Positions 11,450 through 24,044 of a stretch of 64,000 nt of DNA are shown piece after piece. The notes under the pieces are model-generated. The model was not told the origin of the DNA. It searched no databases and saw only the letters and a list, made by a program, of their open reading frames with translations. This DNA comes from Fistulifera solaris. Lineage: Eukaryota > Bacillariophyta > Bacillariophyceae > Naviculales > Stauroneidaceae. The position numbers were made by a program, and so were the translations under genes. Positions within the stretch are counted from its first letter, which is position 1; every line of letters begins with the position of its first letter. The stretch spans positions 2,542,001 to 2,606,000 of the forward strand of contig AP026162.1 in assembly GCA_030295235.1 (NCBI GenBank), written 5' to 3'.

Positions 11450-12485
11450 CTACCGGCCGAGACACTTGAGCGCGTGCTGCAGACGCTCCGCAGCGAGTTC
11501 GACGTCTTTGTCTTCCAAAGCTGCCATGGCGAAACGGGTCAATTCCGTAGCATCGGCGAGCTGTGCTTTCGACACGTTTCCGTGCGATTTGGATCCTTTG
11601 TTGCTTACAGTAAAAAAGACTACTCGGAGGAACGGGTGCTGGAATACGTCGCGGAGGGGGTGAAAATTTGGGAGGAGGCACAGGGTCTTCCGGCGGGGGT
11701 ACACTGAAAGTCATGGGTTCGTCTTTGTCGTCATCACTTGCTGGATAAGCGGGTGGTGGGGCCATCTCCTCGTCGTCACTTGGAGGAACGTAGGGCGGAG
11801 GCGGGGGTACAGGTGCGGGCACGATTCGCGTCGTCGGGGCGGCCGGAGGTACGAAAGGTGCTGCAGGAGGAAGTGCTTCGTGTCCATTAGTCTGCTCGTC
11901 AGTTTTATCAGCGGGTTTGCCTTCCTCATCTTCTGCTTCCTCCTCGCTTCCAGGCGCATCTTCGTCAGGATCATAAGCACCGGGTGTCGGTTCTCTTCCT
12001 TCTTTTAAGGCGTTCAATATATCGGTGGCCTTCCATTTCGCGTACAAAATTTTCTTCCGATCACGGGCTCGGTGGTCAGCAGACTCCGCAGCATCGGGCG
12101 AGTAGAATTGCTCCAAAATTTGCAAGAAAGTAGCCGCTGCATAAAATGTCTTTGCTGTATTCTTGTTGGCTTTCCCTTCTCGGTCTTCAAAGTCAGCCTT
12201 ATCAAAAATATCTGTCGCAAATTTTCGGCATAAGAACGCAGCCTCTTCTCTAGTAAATTGACTCATAGCTTCTTTTTCGCCTTCGAGCTGCTCCAAGAGA
12301 TGCCCTAAGCACGTTTTAGTACCAGCACTGCTACCCGCTAAAGGGATTCCGGTATGAACTGCATATTGACGGCAGTAGTAAGCCACGATCCGCGACTCCG
12401 GATTGACTTTGTCACGGTCCAACTCTTCCGCTCGACGTACGACCGGCTGGATTTTCTTTAATTCATCTGGAATTGCAAGCGGCAT
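11450..12485 (-). CDS. VTA1: VTA1/LIP5 homologue, activator of the VPS4 ATPase (ESCRT pathway)
   Basis: VTA1 binds and stimulates the AAA ATPase VPS4 that takes apart ESCRT-III at multivesicular bodies. The first 165 residues form the two MIT-like helical bundles typical of Vta1 (start MPLAIPDELKKIQPVVRRAEELD, followed by the YYCRQYAV segment). A long Pro/Glu/Asp-rich linker follows, and the C-terminus (LADATELTRFAMAALEDKDV...) is the conserved VPS4-binding dimer helix pair. The linker and C-terminal parts lie in different frames, joined by removing one T from a run of six (11612-11617 on the plus strand); the length is then 344 residues. It converges on the plastid-protein gene. Confidence 0.8.
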
Positions 12486-13216
12486 TTTTCAATTATTATA
12501 TGGTGTAGGATCAAGTTGAGCAAATATGAACAAAGCGGGATGTGCTTTTGTTTGCTTAGAATTGCTTTCGAAGTGTGTCATCGTTGATGGTGTTATAAAG
12601 AGTTGCGTTGGTTCGTGCTTTGTGCTTTGTGCTTTTTGCAATGAAAGGCGCAACGGTTTTGAGAAAGACATTGCTCATTTGATGACGTCATCAGAGAACA
12701 ATTAACGGCTTCATATATCAACAAAAACAGAAAATATTTTTAGATGGCAAATTGTGTAGTCTATGAGTTTATTTTGTTAAGGATGAAAATAGAATTTGAT
12801 GTAAAAAAACAAGTAACTATATAGCCCATTGAGTACCTATAAGAGTACATACGGTACATAACAAGAGACATTCGCCGTCAGAATTTCCTTAAGAAAGAAA
12901 TACTCGGTAATAAAAAACGAAACGACCGTGTCGTTGCATTTCATAGTGACAATTGAAAAACAATCGAGAACGACAGGGTGTTTGTGAAAAGGAAACAACA
13001 TTATATACTTTGTTCGTTGCAATAAAAGGAAAACTTACGGGTTAACTGCTTCTGGAAGGCCTGAGGGTCTAGAATAGGTGTAACAGCCATCTATCAAAGT
13101 CGTAACTGCATTCTTCGGGACGTTATAAAGACGTGAACCTGTAACGGACGTGCGCGGCCTTTCTAAGTCGGCTTTCAGCCATTGATATCATTGTTTCGAT
13201 CAAAACGCATTAAACA
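12486..13216. other. intergenic, 0.7 kb
   Basis: This is the divergent region between VTA1 and a small unknown gene. It carries one perfect TGACGTCA palindrome (separate entry) and a tandem of gtgctttgtgcttt near 12620. No gene was recognised. Confidence 0.4.
12683..12690. promoter_or_regulatory. CRE-like palindrome TGACGTCA
   Basis: A perfect 8-bp cyclic-AMP-response-type palindrome lies about 200 nt upstream of the VTA1 start, inside the longer palindrome gatgacgtcatc. In diatoms TGACGT elements bind bZIP factors and take part in CO2/cAMP responses. Its role here is inferred only. Confidence 0.35.
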
Positions 13217-13732
13217 ATGAATTTGGTGGAAAGATCAGGAGTTGAAGAAAAAAAGGAGGATGCGTCAGAGCATCCCCTTTTGCAAAACAATCAGCAATCA
13301 AAATCGGAAGAAAAGGACGAAGAAGAGCAGAATAGTGGTTTGCAGGCACAGATGGAAAGCTACGCGCAATGCATATTTGGCTCTTGCGGAGGAGTTGCGT
13401 CTATTTTTACAGGACGGCGGAGAAACAGTGGTGATATTCATGAGATCAATGATGGCCCTCCACCCCCTCCTCCACTGAGTATCGCCGATGAATTGCGGAG
13501 GCTTGCCACGCAAAACGGCCAGATATGGGGTGGACCACGGGCACAAGACATACCTCGCTTCTTGGGTGAAGAGGCAGTACATTCCTTCGATGATGACAAC
13601 ATCTCACAAATCTCGCAACATACTTTAGAAGAATTGATGGGAAACGGCGACCCTGCCGCCCATCGCCGGATGCTCCAACAGCAGCACCAGCAACTGATGC
13701 AGCATCAGCAGCAAGAGCAAAAGTTACCATGA
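13217..13732 (+). CDS. Hypothetical hydrophilic protein, 171 residues
   Basis: A single open frame starts at ATG 13217 and stops TGA at 13730-13732. The protein is rich in Glu, Gln and Asp, has a polyproline stretch (PPPPPP, about residue 81) and ends in a His/Gln tract. One short segment (about 50-65) has two Cys and could be lipid-modified or membrane-adjacent, but no domain is recognised. The stop-free length and codon use look like a gene. The function is unknown. Confidence 0.5.
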   Translation: MNLVERSGVEEKKEDASEHPLLQNNQQSKSEEKDEEEQNSGLQAQMESYAQCIFGSCGGVASIFTGRRRNSGDIHEINDGPPPPPPLSIADELRRLATQNGQIWGGPRAQDIPRFLGEEAVHSFDDDNISQISQHTLEELMGNGDPAAHRRMLQQQHQQLMQHQQQEQKLP

Positions 13733-14062
13733 AGGTACACTTTCTCTGGCGCGCAGCTATTGAAGCTGAGCACTTTTAGCATGATAACAATGCCACCTTG
13801 ATAATATTATATTAGTATCCAATTGTAAAACGCCTTTTCCTTCAACAAGTCGTCAGCATGTCTAAATTTTGCATTTTTATGATCATTAAGACAATATAAA
13901 CTAAAAAACAGTGAACGTTGTTGAAAATAGAAAATCATAAAGTAGATGCAAGATAGTTTGTAAGTAATATGCAATTAGGAAGAAGCCGTTGACTTATATC
14001 CGCATTATTAACCATACTCGTTCTGAAGCGACTATACCTCGTCCTCCAAATGGTTTGAGAAG
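13733..14062. other. AT-rich convergent intergenic stretch
   Basis: This 330-nt stretch between the 3' ends of two convergent genes has polyadenylation-like AT-rich sequence and no gene. Confidence 0.4.
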
Positions 14063-15027
14063 CTATGCAGTATATTCACAGATCATTGGATCAGAAGAGT
14101 GATCACGGGCGGACTCGTATCGCAAGGGGTGTTGCCGATCCGCAATGGCTCGGTTGAATGAGCGCCGACCCCAAGAACTCTCACGGAATCGCGGAGATTT
14201 GTCTTGAAAAAACTTACGATCTTCGAGAATACTCAAATAAACCTTTTCAATGATGAATTTACCCTCTTTGTATTTTTGGCTTCGTTCATAGGCTTTCTTG
14301 TAGGTCCATCCTACTAGAGTATCGCATCGCTTGCAAAAGAGGTCACAGACGCTGTGCAAGCCAGTCAGTAAGTGACGATCTTCTGCCGGCCCAATGTTCA
14401 CATTGACACAGTTCTCTAACAAAAACGCTCTTCCGTGGCGACCGTGGAAGCTCTTGGAGATAATATCGTCATGTGACGACAAGTGCGTACCGCATTCGCT
14501 GCAGGCATAGATGGAGGGGCCCTCCAAATACACCATCATGTCGTTCTCGTGGCGCGCTTGACGCGACATGGCACGAGCAACAATCGGGCTCACCACCCGA
14601 AGCGTCGTTTCCTGAATATCTGATGATCGTTTCCAGGGAACGGTGGAGGCATCTTCTCGTGTACTTGCTGACGTTAAGGAGCGAACGCTATCAGGGGATC
14701 CGATACTGAGATCAACCCCAACAGATCCACTGTCGTGATGAAAGATAGACTCGTTCGTGTGCTGACGACGTTTATTAATCGATGACGTAGAAGAACCAAG
14801 AGAGGAGATAGATCGATCAGCAAATGAGATGGCCCTTGTTCTTTGAGGAGAAGGGTGCATAGCCGTAACTGGGTCGCTCATGGAAGCTCCACGGGAAATG
14901 TATGAAGGAACTGAAGAATAAGCCGAGTCTGGGAATGAGAATTCAGTTGAAAGAACTTTGAGATGATTTCATTCGATCAGAATCAAGATCAATCCATTGC
15001 GGTATACTCACCGGGTGAGAAGGCCAT
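14063..15027 (-). CDS. Yippee-like zinc-binding protein with a long N-terminal extension
   Basis: The Yippee domain (about residues 145-245) is complete: a CSEC pair, then SFHGRHGRAFL, the NVNIGPAEDR segment, LLTGLH, a CKRC pair, and SQKYKEGKFIIE. Yippee proteins are small conserved zinc proteins linked to nuclear and cell-cycle functions; the biochemical role is unsettled. I propose a 16-nt first exon (15027-15012, MAFSP+G) and a 101-nt intron with a GTGAGT donor and a TTCTTCAG acceptor, joining in frame to 14910-14063 and giving 287 residues; ATG 14881 is the alternative start without the exon. The 125-residue extension is Ser-rich and charged, unlike animal YPEL proteins, which consist of the domain alone. 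Confidence 0.82.
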
Positions 15028-15952
15028 CCTGTTTGTTCGTAAGAATCGACCTGAAAAAGTCGCTTCGATAGCAAGCAGTAAAAGTGACAGGTCGATCTAG
15101 AATGACACGATGCTTTGACGTGTCACTCACTATATTGGTTGGTTGGAAAGCGTGAAAAGAGATTCGTTAGAAGAGTAATTCTCGCGGAAGAATCATGAGA
15201 ATGAGAACCTCATTCATTTACTGCAAGAAGCGCAACAAGCGGTAGGACCGCAAACATGGGGAAATTACCAAGAAAACTGACCTGAATATGCAACAGAAGT
15301 CGTTCGCTGAAAGGATTGAACGTGGCAGTATTATATGCATAGATTGTGCGTGAAAGTATAATTCCGAGTTCTTGGGGGTGAGCTCGATTTTAGAACATCA
15401 ATCCTGGGTTGAGGAACGAGATTTTTTGGTGACAGTCGTGATGTTCTCTCCAAGCATGGAGTGTCGCATGTCAATTGAGTCGCTTCGGTATCGATGTATC
15501 AGCCAAGTAGTACAGCCAACTCTATGTCGTTATTTTGCGGGTAACCTTGTCAATGAAAAACCTGTTACTCACTCCTGTTGAGGTTAATGCACATGGCCCT
15601 ACAATATTCTATCGTTTGGCGATCTAAATTATTCCGCAGACGTACATTGGAATGGAGTCTACAGGTACCGGTGCGAAGCTACTCCCAAGATTATCGCACC
15701 GGCGTGTGTTTTTGTCGTGTTGTCTTTTTGGCGTTGGAAAAAAAAATACGGAGTAGACTAATAAAAAGGAGGCGAAAAACGAAGGGGAATAATGCACTGA
15801 AGAATACCAATAGGGTAGTTTATGATCAGTATACAAGTACCTCTGCAAAACACAAAAGTCGCATACTCATTTCGTTGACAACAATCGATATTGTGATGTT
15901 GACCATTTGTCAAGCGAGAAGACTGAGTGAATTTTGATTGTTAATTGCTTCC
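15028..15952. other. divergent intergenic region, 0.9 kb
   Basis: It lies between the Yippee and TMCO4-like genes, which are transcribed away from each other. Open frames of 69-119 codons occur, but they are uneven in composition and match nothing known; no gene is called. Confidence 0.35.
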
Positions 15953-18935
15953 ATGAATTCCAACAATTTGCGGACTCCCCCGAGGGCCAAACTAGAAACC
16001 GTAAGCGCGCATCCCCTATCCGACGAAACTACAATCCATTCTGTGCCTGAAATCAACACGGCCTCTTATATTCAAGCAGCTGCACGATCAATCCTGGATG
16101 GCAGCCCATCTGGAACGAATGTATCAGATGACGATAGTTGCTCGAATGGGCACCAAAATTCGTCCTCTCTTTCTCTCGAATCGCTTCAAAAGCAGGTTGC
16201 TCCCGCCATGCCAGACGAGCAAGATAGGAAACGATTTCTGGTAAGTTTAAATCCACTCAAATTTACGATTTTGAACTCCCGCTAACCGCTTTTGGATAGG
16301 GTTGCCTGGCAGCAGTTCTAGCGAAAATGTACAGTTACGACAACTTGGAAGACATGGAAGATGGACAAATCGATGCGGAAGCCATGGCTTATTATGAACG
16401 ATCCGAAAGCAACGGATGTGATGATTTTGATGATCTAGATCGCACTGTGGACTCTTCTATTGGTGGGAGTTTTGATTTTGGTTCCGAAGATTCTCAGCAG
16501 AATGGAGGTCAATCAAATGGCAACCCTCATCAAGCAGCGAAGAAGGCGTTGAGCAGGCATCGGAGGCGAAGGTACAATGTTCTCTCGGAATTGCTACTCT
16601 CGTCGGCTGACTTGTTGATGGTAGACAAGGGCTCGGCGAAAGCTTTTTTGCCAATGCTATCAAAACTTATGTTTCCCCAGACGCAGGAATGTTTCGTCGA
16701 AAGTGAGACGGTCATGGATTTTCGGAGTAATAGAAAGGATGATGTGACAAAGCGGAGGCACAAGAGCCAAGATGTGGTATCACAATGCATTGACAACGTG
16801 GATTTTTTAAGGCCTTTTCTCGAGTCGATGTCGCCTGGGTCTGGCTTTCGATGTCTAGCGCTATGTTTGTTACAGCATCTTCTTCGCAATGAGAAGGGTT
16901 ACGACGCTCGGATACGACACGCATTCAAAAAAGTCGGTGTTTTTGTTCTTATTCACGACTTGGAAAGAGACCCTATTGATGTTTACCTCCAAGAAAGATA
17001 TTCGCGAGGCAAGGAGGAGAGATCGCTGAAACTAATTGAACTTGCCACTAGAAAATTCGAATTTCTCGAGCATTGGATTGCTATGGAACTTTTAAAGCAC
17101 TCGAATGAAGCAAAGCTGCCATCCACAAACGGGTCTCGCGGTGGAGACAAGGGAAGCAACAACCAGTCCAAGGCTTACGAATACGAGCAAATGATGAGGA
17201 GGTTAAAAATTGGGGGAGCCGCTATTGTGGCCGGGACGCTATTTGCGGTTTCGGGGGGACTCGCAGCGCCAATTCTTGCAACAACTATCGGTACAATCGC
17301 TGGTGGAACAGCAGTGACAGCTGTCGCAGCTTCTATTTTAACCAGTACAGCCGCTGTTACGGCTATATTTGGAGTTGGGGGTGGCAGCCTAGCAGCCTAT
17401 AAAATGCAGCGAAGGACACAAGGACTGACTGAGTTTAGTTTTATGAAGGTTTCTGAAAACGAGCATAGTAATGATACGCATGGAGTTGAAGCTGAGTTAT
17501 TCAGCACAATTTGTCTTTCTGGGTGGCTACGAGATAAATTTGATTTTCAGCGGCCCTGGGGGTCAACCCCACAAATCCACCTTTGCGGGATAGATTAGAA
17601 CTCCTGCAACGCTTTTATCAAATATATCGACCGAACCATGTTTTGAAATGTGAGAAAATCCTTGAGCAATGGAAAGGAGAAGAGTTGGAACTATGGAAAC
17701 TCCTGGAACAAAAATACGGTCGTGATCCCGATAATCTATACCCCTTAGTCGACGGTCCCCGGGTAAAGGCAGACTTGACACTAGAACAACGAGAGATAGT
17801 CGAAAACCTTTTCTTCGAAATTATACATGGATCTGCCAACGATACAGTCAAGCAGAATCGTCCTGCCGACACCATTGCCTCGTCAACGGATACAAAAGAT
17901 GAAATCACTGGAAGCGTTTTGCCTTACGACCGAGCTTCCTACACGGATTGCACATCAGTGACAACCCGCACAAGCAGCTCATTAAATCATTCTTGGAGCG
18001 AAACCAATTTTAGTGGTCGCAATGATATCAAGCTTCGACCTGACGATAATCTCGATGCGGTGCCAGCGCATATTCGAAACATATGGGACTACAAAGCTAA
18101 TTATGGAGGAGAGTTGTACACGGTAAAATGGGAATCTAGTCTACTACAGGAACTTTGTGACTCTGTGACTGATTTAGCATTCGACGTCGTCAGTGGAGGT
18201 ACAGCACAGCTACTCAAACACACAGCTCTGTCGACCCTCCTATCTGCTTTCGCGTGGCCATGGGCCCTTGTCAATGCAGCCAATCTGATTGACGGAACGT
18301 GGACTCTAGCAGCCGAACGGTCGGATGAAGCTGGGAAAGAGCTAGCTCGCAGCTTACTATTCAGTGGTGCTGGGAATCGGCCAGTTATCCTTATAGGCTA
18401 CTCCTTTGGGGCGCGGGTCGTTTATGCGTGCCTCAAAGAACTTGCACGCTATCAGGAGGCATGGGAGGATTACCAAGAACAGCTTGCGCAAAGAAAACAG
18501 GGCCGCTTTCGAAACCCAAGCCAAAAGACAGACGAAATGTTCTCAAAGATGCGAGAACCTGCAAGCATTGTCGAAGATGCTATTCTGATGGGTCTTCCGA
18601 ATCATTTGAGCTTAAGCTCGTGGAAGGCTTGCCGACAAGTTGTCGCGGGTCGGCTTGTAAATTGTTTTTCCCAAAAGGACTTAATTTTATCGCTGATGTT
18701 CCAATTGAAACGCTTTGGTGGTCTCAAACCAGTTTGCGGGGTCTGTGCTGTCAAAGTTGCTGGAGTCGAGAACGTAGATGTGACTGATCTTGTACTTGGT
18801 CATCAAGATTACACAACATGCATTGGTGACATTCTTGTGAAAGTCCGCCATGGTCAGCCGTTTTCAAGTAAATTTTACGTCAAAAAAACAATTTCAAGGA
18901 AGTCGGCCACCAATGTATCTAAACTAGACATCTAA
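15953..18935 (+). CDS. TMCO4/DUF726-family membrane protein with alpha/beta-hydrolase-like domain
   Basis: Exon 1 (15953-16240) and exon 2 (from 16300) flank a 59-nt intron (GTAAGT ... GGATAG), giving KRFL/GCLAAVLAK. The protein has an acidic N-terminal third, then a Gly/Ala-rich pair of membrane segments (about residues 400-465, AAIVAGTLFAVSGGLAAP), then a hydrolase-like part with the nucleophile elbow GYSFGARV, as in DUF726/TMCO4. Human TMCO4 and yeast relatives belong here; their substrates are unknown. The frame breaks at a run of five G (17558-17562); one more G gives RPWGVNPTNPPLRDRLELLQRFY and a total of 974 residues. The ATG at 15953 is the first in frame with good context. Confidence 0.8.
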
Positions 18936-18971
18936 CTTGAGAAATTGTGGTTTTATGCAATCTGGGTTTGT

Positions 18972-21900
18972 TTAGCAACCAATCTCCTTAACCAACAAAT
19001 TGCAAAGAAGCATGATTGAGTTGATGTTGGCTCTCAGAGATGGATCAACGTTAGAACTTGTGCTCATACTCAAAAGGCGCATAATGAGAACGTTTGTTCC
19101 GGAGATGTGAATTCTGGAAGGCGGCAGTCCATTAACAAGCCAGCGACCTTCATTCGCACGCGTTTCGATCCATTCACAAAGATCAGCGTCTAATACTCCC
19201 ATTACATTTCGTCGATCAGTTGCACTCATTCGTTTACCACTGAGATATTCGTTAAGCCGACGGCATGCGATATCAACGCCGTGTTCGACAAAGAGACGAC
19301 TATCAATTTGAGACACATTTCTGGTCAGAAGATCATCAACGCAGTTATCCTTTTCCAGTTCATACATGGCAAGTAAGAACTGACTTCGAACTGATTTTGG
19401 GTCAATAAGCCAAACGTGAGCGAGGGTTTCGATTTCTTGCAAATTGAATTGTTCCACAACCACATTAGGAAAAACGTTTGCCCTAGTGACAATGGCGTCT
19501 TCGACGAAGGCTGCTCTCAAATGCGAAACATCGGGGTCGGAAGCGAAAGGCTTGGAGAGTGAAGTCGGGAGGAAACAATCGTAGATTGAGGGCACGCACT
19601 TCACCAAAGCGGTAACATTGCTTGACACCAGTAAGGCGCAAATTACAACGCAGTGCGTGTCTAGTGCGGACTTGTCTACTGCGAAAAGACGACGTACTAC
19701 ACGAGAAAGCGATACGTCTGGTCGCACCTGAGGCCAAGTCGCTGTCTTGTTTTCAGTTGGAGTGGCGAAGGTTAGAGCAGAAGCAATGTCGAAGTCGATG
19801 CTTCGTAAAACCCGGAGAAATTTGAGAGCTATTCTGCCAAATGGTACAAACCAGTCCTTGTTCTGCAAAGGGACGACAAATTGTCTTCACCAATCTCTTG
19901 ATTGTCTTCCCAGCCAAAAAGCTGCGCTCGGAACACCACAGCACACCTTTGCCATATTTCCAGGGATAGAGCAGCGACCAGGAGGTTGTAATCGTCTCCT
20001 GTGATAGATTTTAGTGCCATGTAGCTGTTATGCAAATGATTCAGATTAGTGGGTTCTTTGACCCATTCCAGTGAAAGCAATATAGAACGGTGCGCGGCCA
20101 GTAGTGCAGGGTTGTTGTGTGATTTCAAAAAAGAAGAAGCGCCCCAAATCTATCCTCGTCGTCGAAGTCGAGAAAGTACTCCACTCTCTCATTGTCGGTA
20201 ATTTTGCTAGCAAGACAAGAGTTTTGCAGCGCTCTTAGTCTTGCTGGATTATCGCTCTCTGGCTGCGAAGGATCGAAAGAATGGGAGCTAATCGCACAAG
20301 CTTGTTCGAGCAAAGAAATCTCTTCCTGGTCATGACTCATGACCAGCTCATCGCGCGCGATCCATTCATAAACTGAGAAGACCTCACCCTCGTCAACCAG
20401 TTCGATACTGAGAGGAGCGCAGAAGCTTCCTCCCAGTCGTAGAGAAACTAGCAAGCATACACGAAGTTGACGAAGAATTTTGTCCCAATCTTCGATAACC
20501 TTTCGACTCAACACCTTACCGTATGATGTTTTCTCAATGTTTGATGATGCTTTTGCCGCAGCCTCACGACAAATAGCAGCAAGAAGAAAAGACCGTACGA
20601 GGTCACTTGAACTTCTGCAACAGGCTTGGAGTGGAGCGAGCACAGTCGTTGGACTCGCGTCGTCCCAGCTTTCAAGTGTTCGTGTTGCTAAATCGCGTAA
20701 GAAGCGAGTCATGGGTGGATTGGGCGAAAGCATTCCCTGCATTATTTCCTTTTTCGATAAAGTCATGAACCACTCCCCAAAGCATCGAAGCACATAGTCA
20801 GTATCGTACCTTGTCCCAAATATCCCGAAAACAGTGTAAACTACGTTCAACGAAAAAATATCACCAAGCAAAGGCCGTAAAATATGGACCAGAATTTCAC
20901 GGCGAATTCGCGAGCTTTCACTAAAACGGATGACCATATCTTTTGGCGTAGGTGGGTCCATGGATGTTTCGAGATAACATGACGCGAAAAGGCTCGAAAT
21001 ACGGAGCGTCCCTGTAGAGAACTTTTCCGGTATGGAATCGATTGAAACCTTTGAGCAGTTTTCATAAGTTTCAAGCCATCCTATCGCCTCGGCACCCCAC
21101 CAGAAATCTGGTGTTCCTGTTAAAACTGTTTCACTTTTAGCCGCTGCTCCTTCGTACTTGTGCAGGATGTCAAACACTTTTGATATCTGATGACGAATAG
21201 GTTTTCTTAGAAACGGCTGGAAGCCAACTGCACTGGCGGGAAAATTCTTACCTGTGTATGGTAGTGAAGCTTCTCCGAGAGAGCCTTTATGTGTGGGTTC
21301 GAACTAACATCTGTATCGCCAGTTTTCAGTCCCTCTTCTAGTCTCATTTTGCAATACTCTATAGACGTTTTGTGGAATTCGAAACTTCCTCCAAGTTTCT
21401 CCTCAATCAATTTTGAAGTTGCTATCAAGTCGAGCGCTGTCGCGAGATCGCCTAACTGAACCTTAGTCAATGCCCTGTAGACGTCTTCTGCGGAGAAATT
21501 TACATTCGTGGCTGACAGTAGCTGTTGCAGTTGTTGTAGGTGTAGTGTAGCATGTCGTGCCGACCCAGTCGAGGCGCTCCCCCTCCGTTCGGTTCGGCAC
21601 TACCTGCAAAGTCTTATTTTGTTGTACATCTTCAACAGCCTCAATGATGTTCTCGGAAAGGCTCACTGCGGAAGAATGGAGAAGAAACGATGTTGATTGA
21701 AGCGAAGCTTGTGACCACAGAGTACATGGGACGATTCTGGCATCACGACCCACTTGAACAGCTGTCACACGAGAGAAATTCACCAAAGACCACACTTCAA
21801 CAACATGGCGATGGCTCGAATGAATCATGAGTCGCAAATCTAATCTGCTCTGATCCAGAACGGCTTGCACCCAACAGCATCGACCGCTGCGATACCCCTT

Positions 21901-23391
21901 CCATAGTCGTACCAGCTGCTTTGTTGCGAGATCGAATACAAGGACACGACCAAAGTTATCACATGCGGCAGCGTATCGGCCTCCAGGATCAACGACAAAG
22001 GATTCTATACGTCGAGGGGCATCATGGAACTCGTTGGATGCATATAGCTTTGCAGGAGGCGACCATAGAGACGGGAAAGGGGTATTGGCAGTATCGAACT
22101 CGAGGGCTTCCTCCTCACTGCTTTTAGCAAACATATTTTCTTCCACCCCACCAGAAGAAAACCCCCATTTGAGAGCACCAATCATACCGCTGACAAGGGC
22201 TTTCGTCCCTCCTACCATTGTCCCGAGGACTTTTCGATCTGACGACGAGCTATGCGCTTTCGATACATGCTCTTCAGGCCTGACAAACTGAACCTCAGAT
22301 GAATAGAAAACTGCAGCAGGGAAGTTGTCCGAAGTAACTTGAGAACCGTAAACAAGGGCTTCAAGTGGCTTTTCGGGTGAAACTTTGAAAGCTCTTTCTT
22401 GCACCATGTTTTCTACTGAATCGAGAATATCCAGCGGAGAAAGCAGTGAAGGGTAGAATCTTGGTAACGGAATCACAGTCAGTTCCGATTCATTCGGCGG
22501 TAGCTGGACATGGTATCTTAGCAGTGCAGATTTTCCCAAGGCCCCATCAATTGATAATCCTCGTTCAGAGCTTCGTTTCCAAACGGAAGGGAAGAGCCCT
22601 GCGTTATGCAGCCTGATGATCGTACCATCGCCATAAGCAACGTAAACATAGACGGCATGCGTCCCGACACTTGTAAGGCGGAACATAGTCAAACTGGTGA
22701 TTCCACCTTTTGGACAGAATGGAACCAGCAATTCTGAGGAAACGCGGGGAAGAGACGGAGGTTGTTCGTCTACGGGAAGCACTTCGAACAAATCATCTGG
22801 AAGATCCGTTTGTCGTTGTAATTTCCACGACTTGCGTTTTACCAGCAGTTCAACGGAGAAGAGACGGCTTTTATTTGTTCCTACGAACACAGCAATATGC
22901 AAATTGTCATTTCCGGAAAGGATACCCCGAAGAAGCACCTTCGTCGGTGACGACTTTTCATCCTTCTCCGCAACTGTGACGGTGTTTCCACCAGCTACCA
23001 AGGTATTATCCTCCAACGCCGCAATATTGAGGCAGTTGATGTATTCATCTTCAACTCGGTCATGCAAATGTTCGCCACCTTCGTCTGAATAATCCGGAAT
23101 AAAAGTATGAACGTGCAGAATAGGCTCCGTCCCTTTTGCATCCAGGGCCTTTCGACTCGTGGGTCTCAGTACTTGAGCAGCAATACAGTGCTTGGTAAAG
23201 GCAACTGCGAGTACAGGCTGGGTTGCCGGTTTGGCATCTCGTCGCGCCAATGCGAATAGTTGTATTTGCGGTGGTTCAGGATGCCCAAAATGTTCGAGAA
23301 AGATACTCCGCGAAACTAGTTCTGATTCAGTATTATCCACATGCGATAGCAAGCGACCACAATCGTATACGTAATCACGGTTTTTCGTCAT
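18972..23391 (-). CDS. RAB3GAP2-like non-catalytic subunit of Rab3/Rab18 GAP complex
   Basis: The N-terminal half is a beta-propeller-like region containing DNFGRVLVFDLATKQLVRLW and KGYRSGRCCWVQ, the diagnostic RAB3GAP2 segment; the C-terminal half is helical. RAB3GAP1/2 controls Rab18 and lipid-droplet or ER traffic. A 65-nt intron (21187-21251, donor GTAAGA, acceptor CATCAG) joins HYHTQ/ISKVFDIL. Three one-base breaks lie at a C run (21579-21583), an A run (20127-20132) and near 19867-19872. Removing one base at the first and adding one at each of the others gives 4,356 coding nt, 1,451 residues, the size of the family. Only the non-catalytic subunit is seen here. Confidence 0.78.
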
Positions 23392-24044
23392 CTCGGATCT
23401 CGAACAAAGTCAGTTAACGATGATTGAGACAACGTTCTGTCAGCTCTCAGGGTGGTCGAATGAGTAGACACAGAGCCTTGTCCGCTGATGAATAGATGAA
23501 GCGTTGCAATCCGAGATACTATCAAGTTCCTCTACCGGTCTTCATACTTCACGAAGTTTTATGTGAATAATACTATTTTATAATAAATCACGTTTATTGA
23601 TTGATAATTACCAGGTATTTGACTTCGTTGTCTTCTCGTTCGCGTTGCAAAACTACATGTCGCAAAACAAATGAACGAGACCCGCTGAGACGAGAATGCG
23701 AATAGGAACACGGAATGTTATTTTCCTCAACGTTATCAGGGATACTTCCACGTGGAAGAAGATAAAGCGCTATAACCTCTGCCAAAAGCACATGAAAAAA
23801 CAAAAATTCCATCGGGATCCCGACTTGTGGCGTGTGGCTGGAATTCTATCTCTGCGTCGACGCAACATCAACAAACGTTGCGGCAAAACAGCGATGCTAT
23901 TACGCAGGAACGGAAAAGTAACCATCGTTGTTGCTTCAAATCAAAAGTCTTCACGCTTCAGTCCTATCCTTGGTTCGTAATTAAGTACAAGTCGCTCCTC
24001 CCTTGCCAAAAGGAAGAGCAACAGTAATAATTATATAAAATAGT
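23392..24044. promoter_or_regulatory. divergent promoter region, RAB3GAP2 / SEC66
   Basis: This 653-nt stretch lies between two divergent genes. Small open frames are present on both strands without recognisable content. Confidence 0.35.
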
